64,000 nt of DNA from JAGQIB01 sp041393395 (GTDB taxonomy: Bacteria; ARS69). The notes under the pieces are model-generated. The model did no database searches and was not told the DNA's origin. It saw only the letters and a list, made by a program, of their open reading frames with translations. Location: positions 62,001-126,000 of the forward strand of contig JAWKKG010000003.1 of assembly GCA_041393395.1 (NCBI GenBank), given 5' to 3'. Shown here piece by piece: positions 25,137 through 33,048 of the stretch. The translations under genes and the position numbers were made by a program. Position 1 is the first letter of the stretch; every line of letters begins with the position of its first letter.

Positions 25137-26255
25137 TCAGTCGACCAGACGCAGCGGCATGATCAGGCAGAGGTAGTTCTCGTCTTCTCCCTGCTCGAGC
25201 GGCTCCACGAGGGCCGCGGCGAGAGGTGAACTCACCGAGAGCAGAACCTCTTCGGTCTCCACGTTGCGGAGAACGTCGCCGAGATACTGCGCGTTGAAGC
25301 CCATGACGATCTCGTCGCCGCCGTACTGTGCCTCGAGTTCTTCCTGCGCTTCACCGATGTCCTGCGTGCGCGCGGACAGCGAGAGAAGGTCCGGCTTCGC
25401 GGAGAGGCGCACCTGGTGGGTGAGATTGTCCGCGAGGAGGCTCACGCGACGCAGCGCGTCGGTCATCGAGTCGCGCTTCACGATGATCTTCTTGTCGTTC
25501 CCCTTCGGGATCACGTCCTGGTACTTCGGGAACGGACCTTCGATCAGGCGCGTGAACAGCGTGGTCTTCTCGAAACGGAACACCACGTGGTCCTCGGCGA
25601 GCTTCACCTGCACGCCGTCTTCGATCGATTCGCCGGCGAGGCGCAGCACCTGGTTCAGCGCCTTCGTCGGCACGATCGACTCGGTCTTCTTCTCGATCTC
25701 GATCGCGACCGGGAGACTGATGCGTGCGAGGCGGTGGCCATCCGTGCCCACCATGGACATCGAGGACTTGTCGACGTCCCAGAGGATGCCCGTCAGCGCC
25801 CGACGGGTCTCGTCCTTCGAAACGCAGAACACGGTCTTCTGGATCGCCTTGCGGATCTGATCGGCCGGAATCGAGACACCCTTCTTGAACGCGAGTGCAG
25901 GCACGTTCGGAAACTCCTCGGGCCCCATGCCGAGAATCCGGAAGTTCGCGCGACCGGCCGTGATCAGCGCGTTCGCCTTGTGGACGTCGATCTCCACGTC
26001 GGCGGCGGGATCGAGCTGACGCACGATCTCGGAGAAGCGCTTGGCCGGCAGCGTGACCCGACCTTCGGTGAGGATGTTCGCCTCGATCGTCGTCTGGATC
26101 GTGAGGTCGAGATCCGTCGCCGTGAGCTTGACGTGCTTGCCCTGCGCCTCGATCAGCAGGTGGCCGAGGGCCGCCATCGTGGTCTTCTGCGGCACGACGT
26201 TCAGGACACGATCGACAGCCGCCGCCAGCGTCGTCTGCGCGGTACGGAACTTCAT
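25137..26255 (-). CDS. dnaN: DNA polymerase III beta sliding clamp
   Basis: 372 residues from the ATG at 26255, chosen because GGAGG lies four bases upstream and DnaN proteins normally begin MKF. An in-frame ATG at 26315 would add 20 atypical residues. The ring-forming protein tethers polymerase to DNA. Its three clamp domains are visible: LSRVLNVV-like VDRVLNVVPQKTTMAALGHLLIE at the start, VGTDGHRLA in the middle, and the C-terminal FNAQYLGDVLRNV with a final IMPLRL hydrophobic-pocket motif. It is downstream of dnaA on the same strand. Confidence 0.97.
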   Translation of the reverse strand: MKFRTAQTTLAAAVDRVLNVVPQKTTMAALGHLLIEAQGKHVKLTATDLDLTIQTTIEANILTEGRVTLPAKRFSEIVRQLDPAADVEIDVHKANALITAGRANFRILGMGPEEFPNVPALAFKKGVSIPADQIRKAIQKTVFCVSKDETRRALTGILWDVDKSSMSMVGTDGHRLARISLPVAIEIEKKTESIVPTKALNQVLRLAGESIEDGVQVKLAEDHVVFRFEKTTLFTRLIEGPFPKYQDVIPKGNDKKIIVKRDSMTDALRRVSLLADNLTHQVRLSAKPDLLSLSARTQDIGEAQEELEAQYGGDEIVMGFNAQYLGDVLRNVETEEVLLSVSSPLAAALVEPLEQGEDENYLCLIMPLRLVD

Positions 26256-26685
26256 CTTTCCTCCGGGAGCCTGGCCCGAGGCGGCTCCCTGCTCTGCGGT
26301 CGCGGTTTCAGTCATGGAGTCTGGTCCCTCGTGATCCGTGCCTCGTGATCCGGCCCTCGGGATCCGGCCGTGATGCTCCTGGCCGTCTCTTCTCGGCCGT
26401 CTGCGTCCGGAGTGGGCTCGTGTTCCGTGCCGGGAGTTGTCCCCGGATTTCTATTGGTTCTCTCTTTTGAGTTCAAGAAGTAGTCCCAGTAGGGCCCGTG
26501 GAAAACGGAATAACCGCCGTTCCCGGGTCCGTCAACCGATGGTCTCGCAGGCGGTTGGCGCTCCGGTCTCGGGGAAGCCAGAAGGTGGATGAACCGGGGA
26601 CGACGCGGGCACAACCCGGGAGTTGTCCCCGGACCCGCAGTGATCCTCGATTCTTCCCCCGCGGAGTCCCCCGGTTTTCCACGGT
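26256..26685. other. dnaA-dnaN intergenic region with an exact 18-bp direct repeat
   Basis: 430 bp. CCGGGAGTTGTCCCCGGA occurs at 26430-26447 and again, identical, at 26616-26633. Each copy can fold by itself (CCGGG with CCCGG). Around the second, CCGGGGAC (26594-26601) is complementary to GTCCCCGG (26625-26632). An AT-richer patch (TTTCTATTGGTTCTCTCTTTTGAG) lies at about 26447-26470. It must contain the dnaN promoter and perhaps regulatory sites. No gene is credible here. Confidence 0.55.
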
Positions 26686-28167
26686 CTAATCCTGGTCCTG
26701 GAGAAGCTTGGTGACCTTCTGGAGGACGCGCCGGAGCTCCGGGTCGTCCTCCTTCTGGCGAGCGATCTTGTCGTGCGCGTGCATCACCGTCGTGTGATCG
26801 CGTCCCCCGAATCGCGCGCCGATGTCGGCGAGTGACAGCTCGGTGAGCTCGCGGGAGAGGTACATCGCGATCTGCCGCGGGTAGGCGAGCGAGCTCGTCC
26901 GCTTCTTGACCTTCATCGCCTCTTCCGGGATCCCGTGCAGGTCCGCGACGATCTTCTGGATCTGCTCGATCGTGACGAGTCGCGTGGGCTGCTTGATGAA
27001 GTCCTTGAGAACCTCGAGCGCGAGCGCGGCGTCGATCTCCCGGCCGTTCAGGGAGGCGTAGGCGAGCAATCGAACGAGAGAGCCCTCGAGCTCCCGGATG
27101 TTCGACCGCACGTTCGTGGCGATGATCTCCAGGACGGTGTCGTCCAGCGTGAGCTGCTCCTCGCGCGCCTTCTGCCGAAGGATCGCGATTCGCGTCTCGA
27201 GGTCCGGGGGCTGGATGTCGGTCACGAGGCCCCAGTTGAAACGCGAGACCAGACGCTCCTCGAGATTCGGAATCTCGTTCGGCGGTCGATCGCTCGTGAG
27301 GACGATCTGCTTGTGCGCGCCGTGCAGCGCATTGAACGTGTGGAAGAACTCCTCCTGCGTGGACTCCTTGTTCTGGAGGAACTGGACGTCGTCGATCAGG
27401 AGAATGTCGATCAGGTTCCGCCACTTGTTCCGGAACGCCACCATCTGGCCGGATTGGATCGCGCCGATCATCTCGTTCATGAAATTCTCGGCCGACGTGT
27501 AGTGCACCACGAGGTTCGACGAGCGCTCCCGCAGGTGATTGCCGATCGCCTGCATGATGTGCGTCTTGCCGAGTCCCGAACCGCCGAAGATGAACAGCGG
27601 GTTGTACGCCTCGCCCGGATGCTCGGCGACGCCGCGAGACGCCGCGTGCGCGAACTGGTTGGACTTGCCCACGACGAAGTGCTCGAAGCGGTAGCGACGG
27701 TACAGATTGCTGGCGAGGTGAGCCGGCTCTCGTCCGGGAGCGCGGGTGGCGCGAGCGACCGCATCGTCGAAGCGGGCCACGGTCTCGTCGGCCGGGGTCA
27801 CCGGCGCGGCGGGAGCGACTCGCGGCGTGGAAGGCGTACCGCTTCCGTTCAGGCCATGGCCGTTTCCGTACCCGTTTCTCACCATCGGATCCGCTGGCGG
27901 CGAAGGCTCCGGCGAGCCGGAGGTCGAGACGAACTCGAGACGGACTTCGGGCCCGAAGCGCTCGCGCAGGCGCTGCCGGAGCGGGGCGCCGTACAGCCGC
28001 TCCACACGCTCGGCGTGGAACTGGCCGGGGGCCCGGATCCGGAAGACGCGGTCGTCGACCTGCTCGAATGCGAGCGGAGCGAGCCAGGTCTGGGTGAGGC
28101 CGTCACCCATGGCGGGGGCGAGCTCCTGCTGGAGTTCGGCCCAGAGTTCTCCGGAGAGTAGGGACAT
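26686..28167 (-). CDS. dnaA: chromosomal replication initiator DnaA
   Basis: 493 residues. Domain I spans about residues 1-80, and domain II is a Gly/Asn/Pro-rich linker (GNGHGLNGSG). The AAA+ domain has YRFEHFVVGKSNQFAHAA, Walker A FGGSGLGKTHIMQAI, Walker B ILLIDDVQFL and the sensor SNIRELEGSLVRLLAYA. The C-terminal duplex-DNA-binding helix-turn-helix is YPRQIAMYLSRELTELSLADIGARFGGRDHTTVMHA. The start ATG follows GGAGATCCA. It reads away from the proposed origin, which contains matching DnaA boxes. Confidence 0.98.
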   Translation of the reverse strand: MSLLSGELWAELQQELAPAMGDGLTQTWLAPLAFEQVDDRVFRIRAPGQFHAERVERLYGAPLRQRLRERFGPEVRLEFVSTSGSPEPSPPADPMVRNGYGNGHGLNGSGTPSTPRVAPAAPVTPADETVARFDDAVARATRAPGREPAHLASNLYRRYRFEHFVVGKSNQFAHAASRGVAEHPGEAYNPLFIFGGSGLGKTHIMQAIGNHLRERSSNLVVHYTSAENFMNEMIGAIQSGQMVAFRNKWRNLIDILLIDDVQFLQNKESTQEEFFHTFNALHGAHKQIVLTSDRPPNEIPNLEERLVSRFNWGLVTDIQPPDLETRIAILRQKAREEQLTLDDTVLEIIATNVRSNIRELEGSLVRLLAYASLNGREIDAALALEVLKDFIKQPTRLVTIEQIQKIVADLHGIPEEAMKVKKRTSSLAYPRQIAMYLSRELTELSLADIGARFGGRDHTTVMHAHDKIARQKEDDPELRRVLQKVTKLLQDQD

Positions 28168-28967
28168 TGGATCTCCGAAATTCGGTCGTCAGTTGGGTCA
28201 GCGACTTATCCACAACCGCGGGCCACGGGTATCCGAGTCGAAGAAAGGGACAGCCCAGTCCAGAAGTCGTTGCCGGCCAACATCGTACGTAATCCACCAA
28301 GAAATCCACAATGGTGGAGAAACCGGCAAATCTCTGTAACTCGGTGACCTAGAGCCCACACACCCCCGGGATCCGACGGGGTTATCCACGAGGTGGAAAA
28401 CCGCCGTATCTCCTTTCGGGGCCGCGCATTATGGGTGTCGTGGGGGGGCGTGTCAACCCTCGGGTTTCCGTACCTTGTCGAATTCTTCCTGAGATCTTCG
28501 CCCCGCCCCACCAACCCACCGCCCGCCAGACTCATCCAATATAAGGTGTACCGCGCGGGGCAATTGCACCTCGAGGCGGGTGATAGCCAATCCAGTTCAC
28601 CCGCTCCCGGTTTCGTCGAAGACGCGGAGCGCGCAGACGAAACGACTCGGGGGCCGACGGATCACGCGGCTGGATCCATCTCCGTCCCGTCGTGCTCTCC
28701 CCCGTTCGCCGGGAAACCGGTAGCTTGGCGCCGCGATTCGCGCTCCGCTCGGGCGCATCCGGTCGGATCCGGAGGTGGGGTCGTCTCCGCGCCGGCGATC
28801 GGATCGGTCCGTCTTGACAGGCGACCAGAGCGTCTGCGAGACTCCCGGGCCGATTCTGCCGAAAACCGCTTCCCGGGGCTTCCCGGAAAACCGAACCGAT
28901 GTCCGCCCGGTGCGCACCCGAACGAGCGCCGCGGACCGGAAGAACGGGAAGCTCGAGGAGGTTCGTT
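28168..28967. other. oriC: probable chromosomal replication origin (dnaA-rpmH intergenic)
   Basis: 800 bp between divergent dnaA and rpmH, the classic oriC location. TTATCCACA is at 28206-28214 and TTATCCACG at 28382-28390. Weaker boxes AAATCCACA and AATCCACCA lie at about 28290-28310, and GTGGAAAAC follows the second box. The region 28283-28340 is relatively AT-rich (CATCGTACGTAATCC, CAAATCTCTGTAACTC) and could be the unwinding element. All genes to the left as far as gyrA, and to the right as far as spoVG, read away from it. A promoter for rpmH lies at 28814-28843. Confidence 0.8.
28814..28843 (+). promoter_or_regulatory. probable promoter of rpmH-rnpA-yidD-yidC operon
   Basis: A perfect TTGACA (28814-28819) is followed after 18 bases by GAGACT (28838-28843), three of six matches to the -10 consensus, about 125 bp before rpmH. 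Confidence 0.5.
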
Positions 28968-29102
28968 TTGTCGCTGACCTACCAGCCGAGCCGCATCCGT
29001 CGTAAGCGTACGCACGGTTTCCGCGCTCGCATGAAGACGAAGAACGGCCGCAAGGTCCTGAAGGCTCGCCGCAAGCACGGTCGCAAGCGTCTCTGCCCCT
29101 AG
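28968..29102 (+). CDS. rpmH: 50S ribosomal protein L34
   Basis: 44 residues from a TTG start with GAGGAGG seven bases upstream. MSLTYQPSRIRRKRTHGFRA and the basic GRKVLKARRKHGRKRL are diagnostic for L34. The family is 44-47 residues, so the frame from 28899 is too long. It opens the rpmH-rnpA-yidD-yidC cluster that lies next to oriC in most bacteria. Confidence 0.97.
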   Translation: MSLTYQPSRIRRKRTHGFRARMKTKNGRKVLKARRKHGRKRLCP

Positions 29103-29168
29103 TTCCGCGCGAAGCGGACGGGCGGCCGCACGTGGCGCCGCAAGGCATCGAGCCGGGACGGGGTCGAG

Positions 29169-29594
29169 ATGTCCGAGAGGCTCGAGTCATTCCCGAAGGA
29201 AGAACGCGTCCGGTCGTCGGATGACTTCTCCCGGATCCTGCGGCAAGGACGTCTGGTACGCGGTCGGAACCTGAACGCGTACTGGTGCGTAGACGCGAGT
29301 GAGGGCGCGGTCAACCGCGTGGGTGTCGCCGCCGGGCGCAAGCTCGGCAAGGCCGTCGTCCGGAACCTGCTCAAGCGCCGTCTCCGCGAAGCCTACCGGC
29401 GGAACAAGAGGGAGCTGCCGTGTCGAGGGATCGCGATCATCTTGGTGGCGTCGCGGCGCATGATCGGGACGAGCGCTCCGGAAGTGGAGTCGGATCTGCG
29501 TCAGCTGCTGTCGCGGATCGAAGCGCAATCGCGCGACGACCGATCTCCTGGCGCGACGTCGAGCGGTGGAGCGTACTCCCCCTCCGCGCCCTGA
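29169..29594 (+). CDS. rnpA: ribonuclease P protein component
   Basis: 141 residues. The RnpA core is clear: RVRSSDDFSRILRQGRLVRGRNL, then RVGVAAGRKLGKAVVRNLLKRRLREAYRRNK, the RNR signature that contacts RNase P RNA, and GIAIILVASRRM. The protein helps the RNA subunit process tRNA 5' ends. The last 25 residues are polar and extend past the usual 110-120 residues. That tail overlaps the yidD frame by 175 bp. Confidence 0.95.
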   Translation: MSERLESFPKEERVRSSDDFSRILRQGRLVRGRNLNAYWCVDASEGAVNRVGVAAGRKLGKAVVRNLLKRRLREAYRRNKRELPCRGIAIILVASRRMIGTSAPEVESDLRQLLSRIEAQSRDDRSPGATSSGGAYSPSAP

Positions 29595-29827
29595 TCCTCG
29601 TCTACCGCCATACCCTTTCGCCTCTGCTCGGACCGCGATGTCGGTTCCATCCGACGTGTTCGCGCTACGCCGAGGAGGCCATCGTTCGCCACGGATGGCG
29701 CGGGGTCGTTCTCGCGGTCCGTCGCATTCTCAAGTGTCATCCCTGGAATCCGGGCGGGCTCGATCCCGTCCCCGAGTCGACGCGCTCGCACGGTCGGCCG
29801 GTATCCCGAGTCGGAAGGTCAACGTGA
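29420..29827 (+). CDS. yidD: membrane protein insertion efficiency factor YidD
   Basis: 135 residues from the only canonical start in frame, a GTG at 29420 that lies far inside rnpA. The conserved YidD domain begins only about residue 50 (LPLRALILVYRHTLSPLLGP) with CRFHPTCSRYAEEAI and the end HPWNPGGLDPVPES; E. coli YidD is 85 residues. The N-terminal 45 residues look unrelated and repetitive, so the real start may be a non-canonical codon near 29540. YidD helps YidC insert membrane proteins. The stop overlaps the yidC GTG (GTGA). Confidence 0.85.
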   Translation: MSRDRDHLGGVAAHDRDERSGSGVGSASAAVADRSAIARRPISWRDVERWSVLPLRALILVYRHTLSPLLGPRCRFHPTCSRYAEEAIVRHGWRGVVLAVRRILKCHPWNPGGLDPVPESTRSHGRPVSRVGRST

Positions 29828-31623
29828 CGCAACAGAGCGGTCAGGAACAGCGCGCGTTTCTCGCGATCATCCTCGCGATGGGCGTGCTGCTGGTGTGGAA
29901 CTTCCTCTTCCCTCCGGGGAAGCCTCCGGTGGAGCAGCCCGGCGATCAGCCGACCGAGCAGCACGTCACCGAGCTGGAGTCGAGCCCGACGAGTGAGTCC
30001 GGGCAAGCGTCCGGCCCCGCGGCCGGGGTCGACACGGCAGGAGACGCGGGACGCATCCTCGGACTGAGTACGGGCTCCACCGAGCTGTCGTCCACGGCCC
30101 CGGTGGAACGTCGGCGGGTCGAGGTGAGCACGCCGGATCTCGCTCTTTCCTTCGACAGCCGCGGGGCGCGGGTGACCGCCGCGACGTTGCCGGAGTTCGA
30201 GGGACCGGAAGACGGTCCGGTGCAGGTCCTCCCGCCCGACGGACCCGGGGCGCTCGGCACCGTGATCATGCACGGCGATCGCACCCTGCCGCTCGACGGT
30301 TTCGACTTCGCGCTCGTGTCCGACGAGCACTCGCCGGCGGGGCGTCGGCTCGTGTTCCAGCTCGACCTCGACCAGGCGTCGATCCGGAAGACGTTCACCG
30401 TCCCGGACAGCGGGCACGTGCTGCAGGTGGAACAGGAGATCCTGAACGATCGACTCGGCGTCCAGGCGTGGGGAGTGTCCTGGGCGAGCGGCATGCAGGT
30501 CACCGAGGAAATCCACGGCAACTCGCGCGGCCCGTACTTCGGCGCCGTGGTGTTCGCCGAGGGTGAGGTCCAGCGCAAGACGCCGAATCAGGCGACGAAG
30601 GGTCCGATCGAGTTTCCGGGCGCCTGCCGCTATCTCGGCATCGAGAACAAGTACTTCCTCGGCGCGATCGTTCCGCGCGGTGACGCGCAGGGACCCGTGC
30701 GCCTGTGGCGGGTGACGCCGACCGACGAGCAACACGCGAGCCTCGCCGGCGAAATCCTCGTGGATCGGTCGAGCGCGCTCGCGTCCGATCACGCCGCCTA
30801 CGACGTCTACCTCGGGCCGCTCGACTACGGGAAGCTGAAGGCGCTGAATCTGGGGATCGAAGGCGCCGTCGATCTGGGCGCGCGCTGGATCCGTCCCCTG
30901 TCGCGCGTGATCCTCTCGCTGATCACCGGCCTGCACAAGGTGATCCCGAACTACGGCGTGGTGATCATCCTGTTCGCGCTGTTCATGAACGCGCTGTTCT
31001 TCCCGCTCACGTGGAAGAGCACGAAGTCGATGCGCGACATGTCCGCGCTCAAGCCGCGACTCGACGCACTGCGCGAGAAGTACGCGGACGAACCGCAGAA
31101 GCTCAGCGAAGCCACGATGAAGCTGTACAAGGAAGCGGGTGTGAACCCGCTCGCCGGCTGCCTGCCGCTGTTCATCCAGATGCCGATCTTCTTCGCGCTC
31201 TACGCCGTGCTGATGCGCACGATCGAGCTGCGCCAGGAGCCGTTCATCCTGTGGATCCGCGACCTGTCGCAGCCCGACGTGATCTTCACGTTGCCGTTCG
31301 CGTTGCCTCTGATCGGCACGGGCATCTGCCTGCTCCCGATCATCATGGGTGTGACGTCGTACTTCCAGTCCAAGCAGACGATGGTCGACCCGAACCAGCG
31401 CGCGATGCTCGTGATGATGCCCGTGATGATGACGTTCATCTTCTTCACGATGCCGTCCGGACTCGTTCTCTACTGGCTCACGAGCAACGTGTTCCAGATC
31501 GTCAGCAAGAACTTCATGAAGCCGTCGGCCGTCGCCGAGGCCATCGCGGAAGCACCGCTCGAGGTCGCGCCGAAGAAGGGCGGCGGAGCGAAACGTCGTG
31601 CGAAGGCCGCCGCGCGGGGTTGA
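29824..31623 (+). CDS. yidC: membrane protein insertase YidC
   Basis: 599 residues from the GTG at 29824, preceded by GGAAGG and overlapping the yidD stop. One N-terminal membrane helix (FLAIILAMGVLLVWNFLF) is followed by an extended linker and the large periplasmic beta-supersandwich domain of diderm YidC (about residues 95-350). The conserved five-helix insertase core then begins with NYGVVIILFALFMNALFFPL. Its hydrophilic-groove Arg lies in FFPLTWKSTKSM to MRDMSALKPRLDAL, and the coiled hairpin EKYADEPQKLSEATMKLY is present. The C-terminal tail is rich in Lys, Arg and Ala. It inserts and folds inner-membrane proteins with or without SecYEG. Confidence 0.97.
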   Translation: MTQQSGQEQRAFLAIILAMGVLLVWNFLFPPGKPPVEQPGDQPTEQHVTELESSPTSESGQASGPAAGVDTAGDAGRILGLSTGSTELSSTAPVERRRVEVSTPDLALSFDSRGARVTAATLPEFEGPEDGPVQVLPPDGPGALGTVIMHGDRTLPLDGFDFALVSDEHSPAGRRLVFQLDLDQASIRKTFTVPDSGHVLQVEQEILNDRLGVQAWGVSWASGMQVTEEIHGNSRGPYFGAVVFAEGEVQRKTPNQATKGPIEFPGACRYLGIENKYFLGAIVPRGDAQGPVRLWRVTPTDEQHASLAGEILVDRSSALASDHAAYDVYLGPLDYGKLKALNLGIEGAVDLGARWIRPLSRVILSLITGLHKVIPNYGVVIILFALFMNALFFPLTWKSTKSMRDMSALKPRLDALREKYADEPQKLSEATMKLYKEAGVNPLAGCLPLFIQMPIFFALYAVLMRTIELRQEPFILWIRDLSQPDVIFTLPFALPLIGTGICLLPIIMGVTSYFQSKQTMVDPNQRAMLVMMPVMMTFIFFTMPSGLVLYWLTSNVFQIVSKNFMKPSAVAEAIAEAPLEVAPKKGGGAKRRAKAAARG

Positions 31624-33019
31624 TCCCGCGGGTTCGATCGGATCGCCGGCCGCTCGCGCGTTCGAACCCGACACGATCGCGGCGATCGCGACGCCCCCCG
31701 GCGAGGGCGGCCTTGCGATCGTTCGTGTGTCCGGGCCGGCCGCCTTCGAGGTGGCGGCGCGCATCGCGGCTCGGCCGGGTGTGATCCAAGGCGCCACGTC
31801 GCACACCGTGCACCACACCTGGCTGCGCGACACGAACGGTCGTCTCGTCGACGAGGCGCTGGTCACCGTGATGCGCGCCCCCCGGACCTTCACGGGAGAA
31901 GACGTGGTGGAGCTCGGCCTCCACGGGGGCGCGGTATGCGCGCGCCGAACCTTGCGGGCATTGCTCGCGGCCGGCGCGCGACTGGCCGAGCGCGGCGAGT
32001 TCTCGAAGCGCGCGTTTCTGAACGGCCGCATCGACCTCTCGCGGGCGGAGGCGATCATCGACCTGATTCGCTCGCGGACGGAACTCGGCGCGCGCTCGGC
32101 GCTGGCCGGAATCGCGGGCGGCATCGCCCGGCGGACGGAAGAGATCGAGAACCGGCTCATCGATCTGCTCGCGCGCCTGGAACTGAATCTCGATTTCCAG
32201 GACGATGTGCAGGCGGCGGGGCGCGAGGAGATCTCGGACGCGCTGGACGCCGCCGCCGAGGACGTGCGCGAGCTGGAACGTCGCGCGCCGTGGGGACGCC
32301 GCTTGCGCGATGGCGTGACGATCGCGATCGTGGGGCGCCCGAATGTGGGCAAGTCGAGTCTGTTCAACGCGCTGCTCGAGGAGGACCGCGCGCTCGTGAG
32401 CGAGACGTCGGGGACGACGCGCGACTACCTGGAGGCGTGGCTGGATATCGGCGGCGTTCCGGTGCGACTCGTGGACACGGCGGGTCAGCGCGAAGCGCGA
32501 GAAGACGTCGAGGCCGCGGGCGTTGCCCGCGCGCAGCGCTGGGAGCGCGAGGCGGACTTGCGCCTCGTCGTGGTCGACGCGTCGGAGCCGGGTTCACCGG
32601 AAGACGCCGAAGTGGTGGTCCGCACGGAGGGCCGACCGCGACTGCTGGTGGGGAACAAGTCGGATCGTGGAGTCGGGTCATCGACGAACGAGGGGCGTGA
32701 GCCGGCCGGTGCACTCCTCGTTTCCGCGCGGACGGGGGCGGGACTCGACGCGCTGCGGGAGCGCCTCGAGCAGCTCGTGTGCGAAGGCGATCGCGAGCCC
32801 GAGGATCTCACGTTGCCGAACGAGCGACACGTCGAGTCGATGCGCCGGGCGGCGGCCGCGCTGGACCTGGCGATCGCGAGCTGGCAAGAAGGGGCGACGG
32901 AGGAAGTCGTCGCCGGCGACGTGCGCGACGCGATTTCGGCGCTGGGGGAAGTCACCGGGCGCGTCGTCGACGAGGTCGTTCTCGACCGGATCTTCGCGCA
33001 GTTCTGCATCGGCAAGTAG
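31598..33019 (+). CDS. mnmE: tRNA modification GTPase MnmE
   Basis: 473 residues from a GTG that overlaps the yidC end by 26 bp and has GGAG upstream. With MnmG it makes the cmnm5 modification at tRNA wobble uridine. The N-terminal tetrahydrofolate-binding domain starts DTIAAIATPPGEGGLAIVRVSG. The G domain has IVGRPNVGKSSLFNALL, SGTTRDYLEA, LVDTAGQRE and LLVGNKSDRG. The C-terminus ends FAQFCIGK, with the catalytic Cys of the family. It is followed by mnmG after 29 bp. Confidence 0.96.
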   Translation: MRRPPRGVDPAGSIGSPAARAFEPDTIAAIATPPGEGGLAIVRVSGPAAFEVAARIAARPGVIQGATSHTVHHTWLRDTNGRLVDEALVTVMRAPRTFTGEDVVELGLHGGAVCARRTLRALLAAGARLAERGEFSKRAFLNGRIDLSRAEAIIDLIRSRTELGARSALAGIAGGIARRTEEIENRLIDLLARLELNLDFQDDVQAAGREEISDALDAAAEDVRELERRAPWGRRLRDGVTIAIVGRPNVGKSSLFNALLEEDRALVSETSGTTRDYLEAWLDIGGVPVRLVDTAGQREAREDVEAAGVARAQRWEREADLRLVVVDASEPGSPEDAEVVVRTEGRPRLLVGNKSDRGVGSSTNEGREPAGALLVSARTGAGLDALRERLEQLVCEGDREPEDLTLPNERHVESMRRAAAALDLAIASWQEGATEEVVAGDVRDAISALGEVTGRVVDEVVLDRIFAQFCIGK

Positions 33020-33048
33020 AAATCACCCAAATCGGAGCGAATCTGGCC

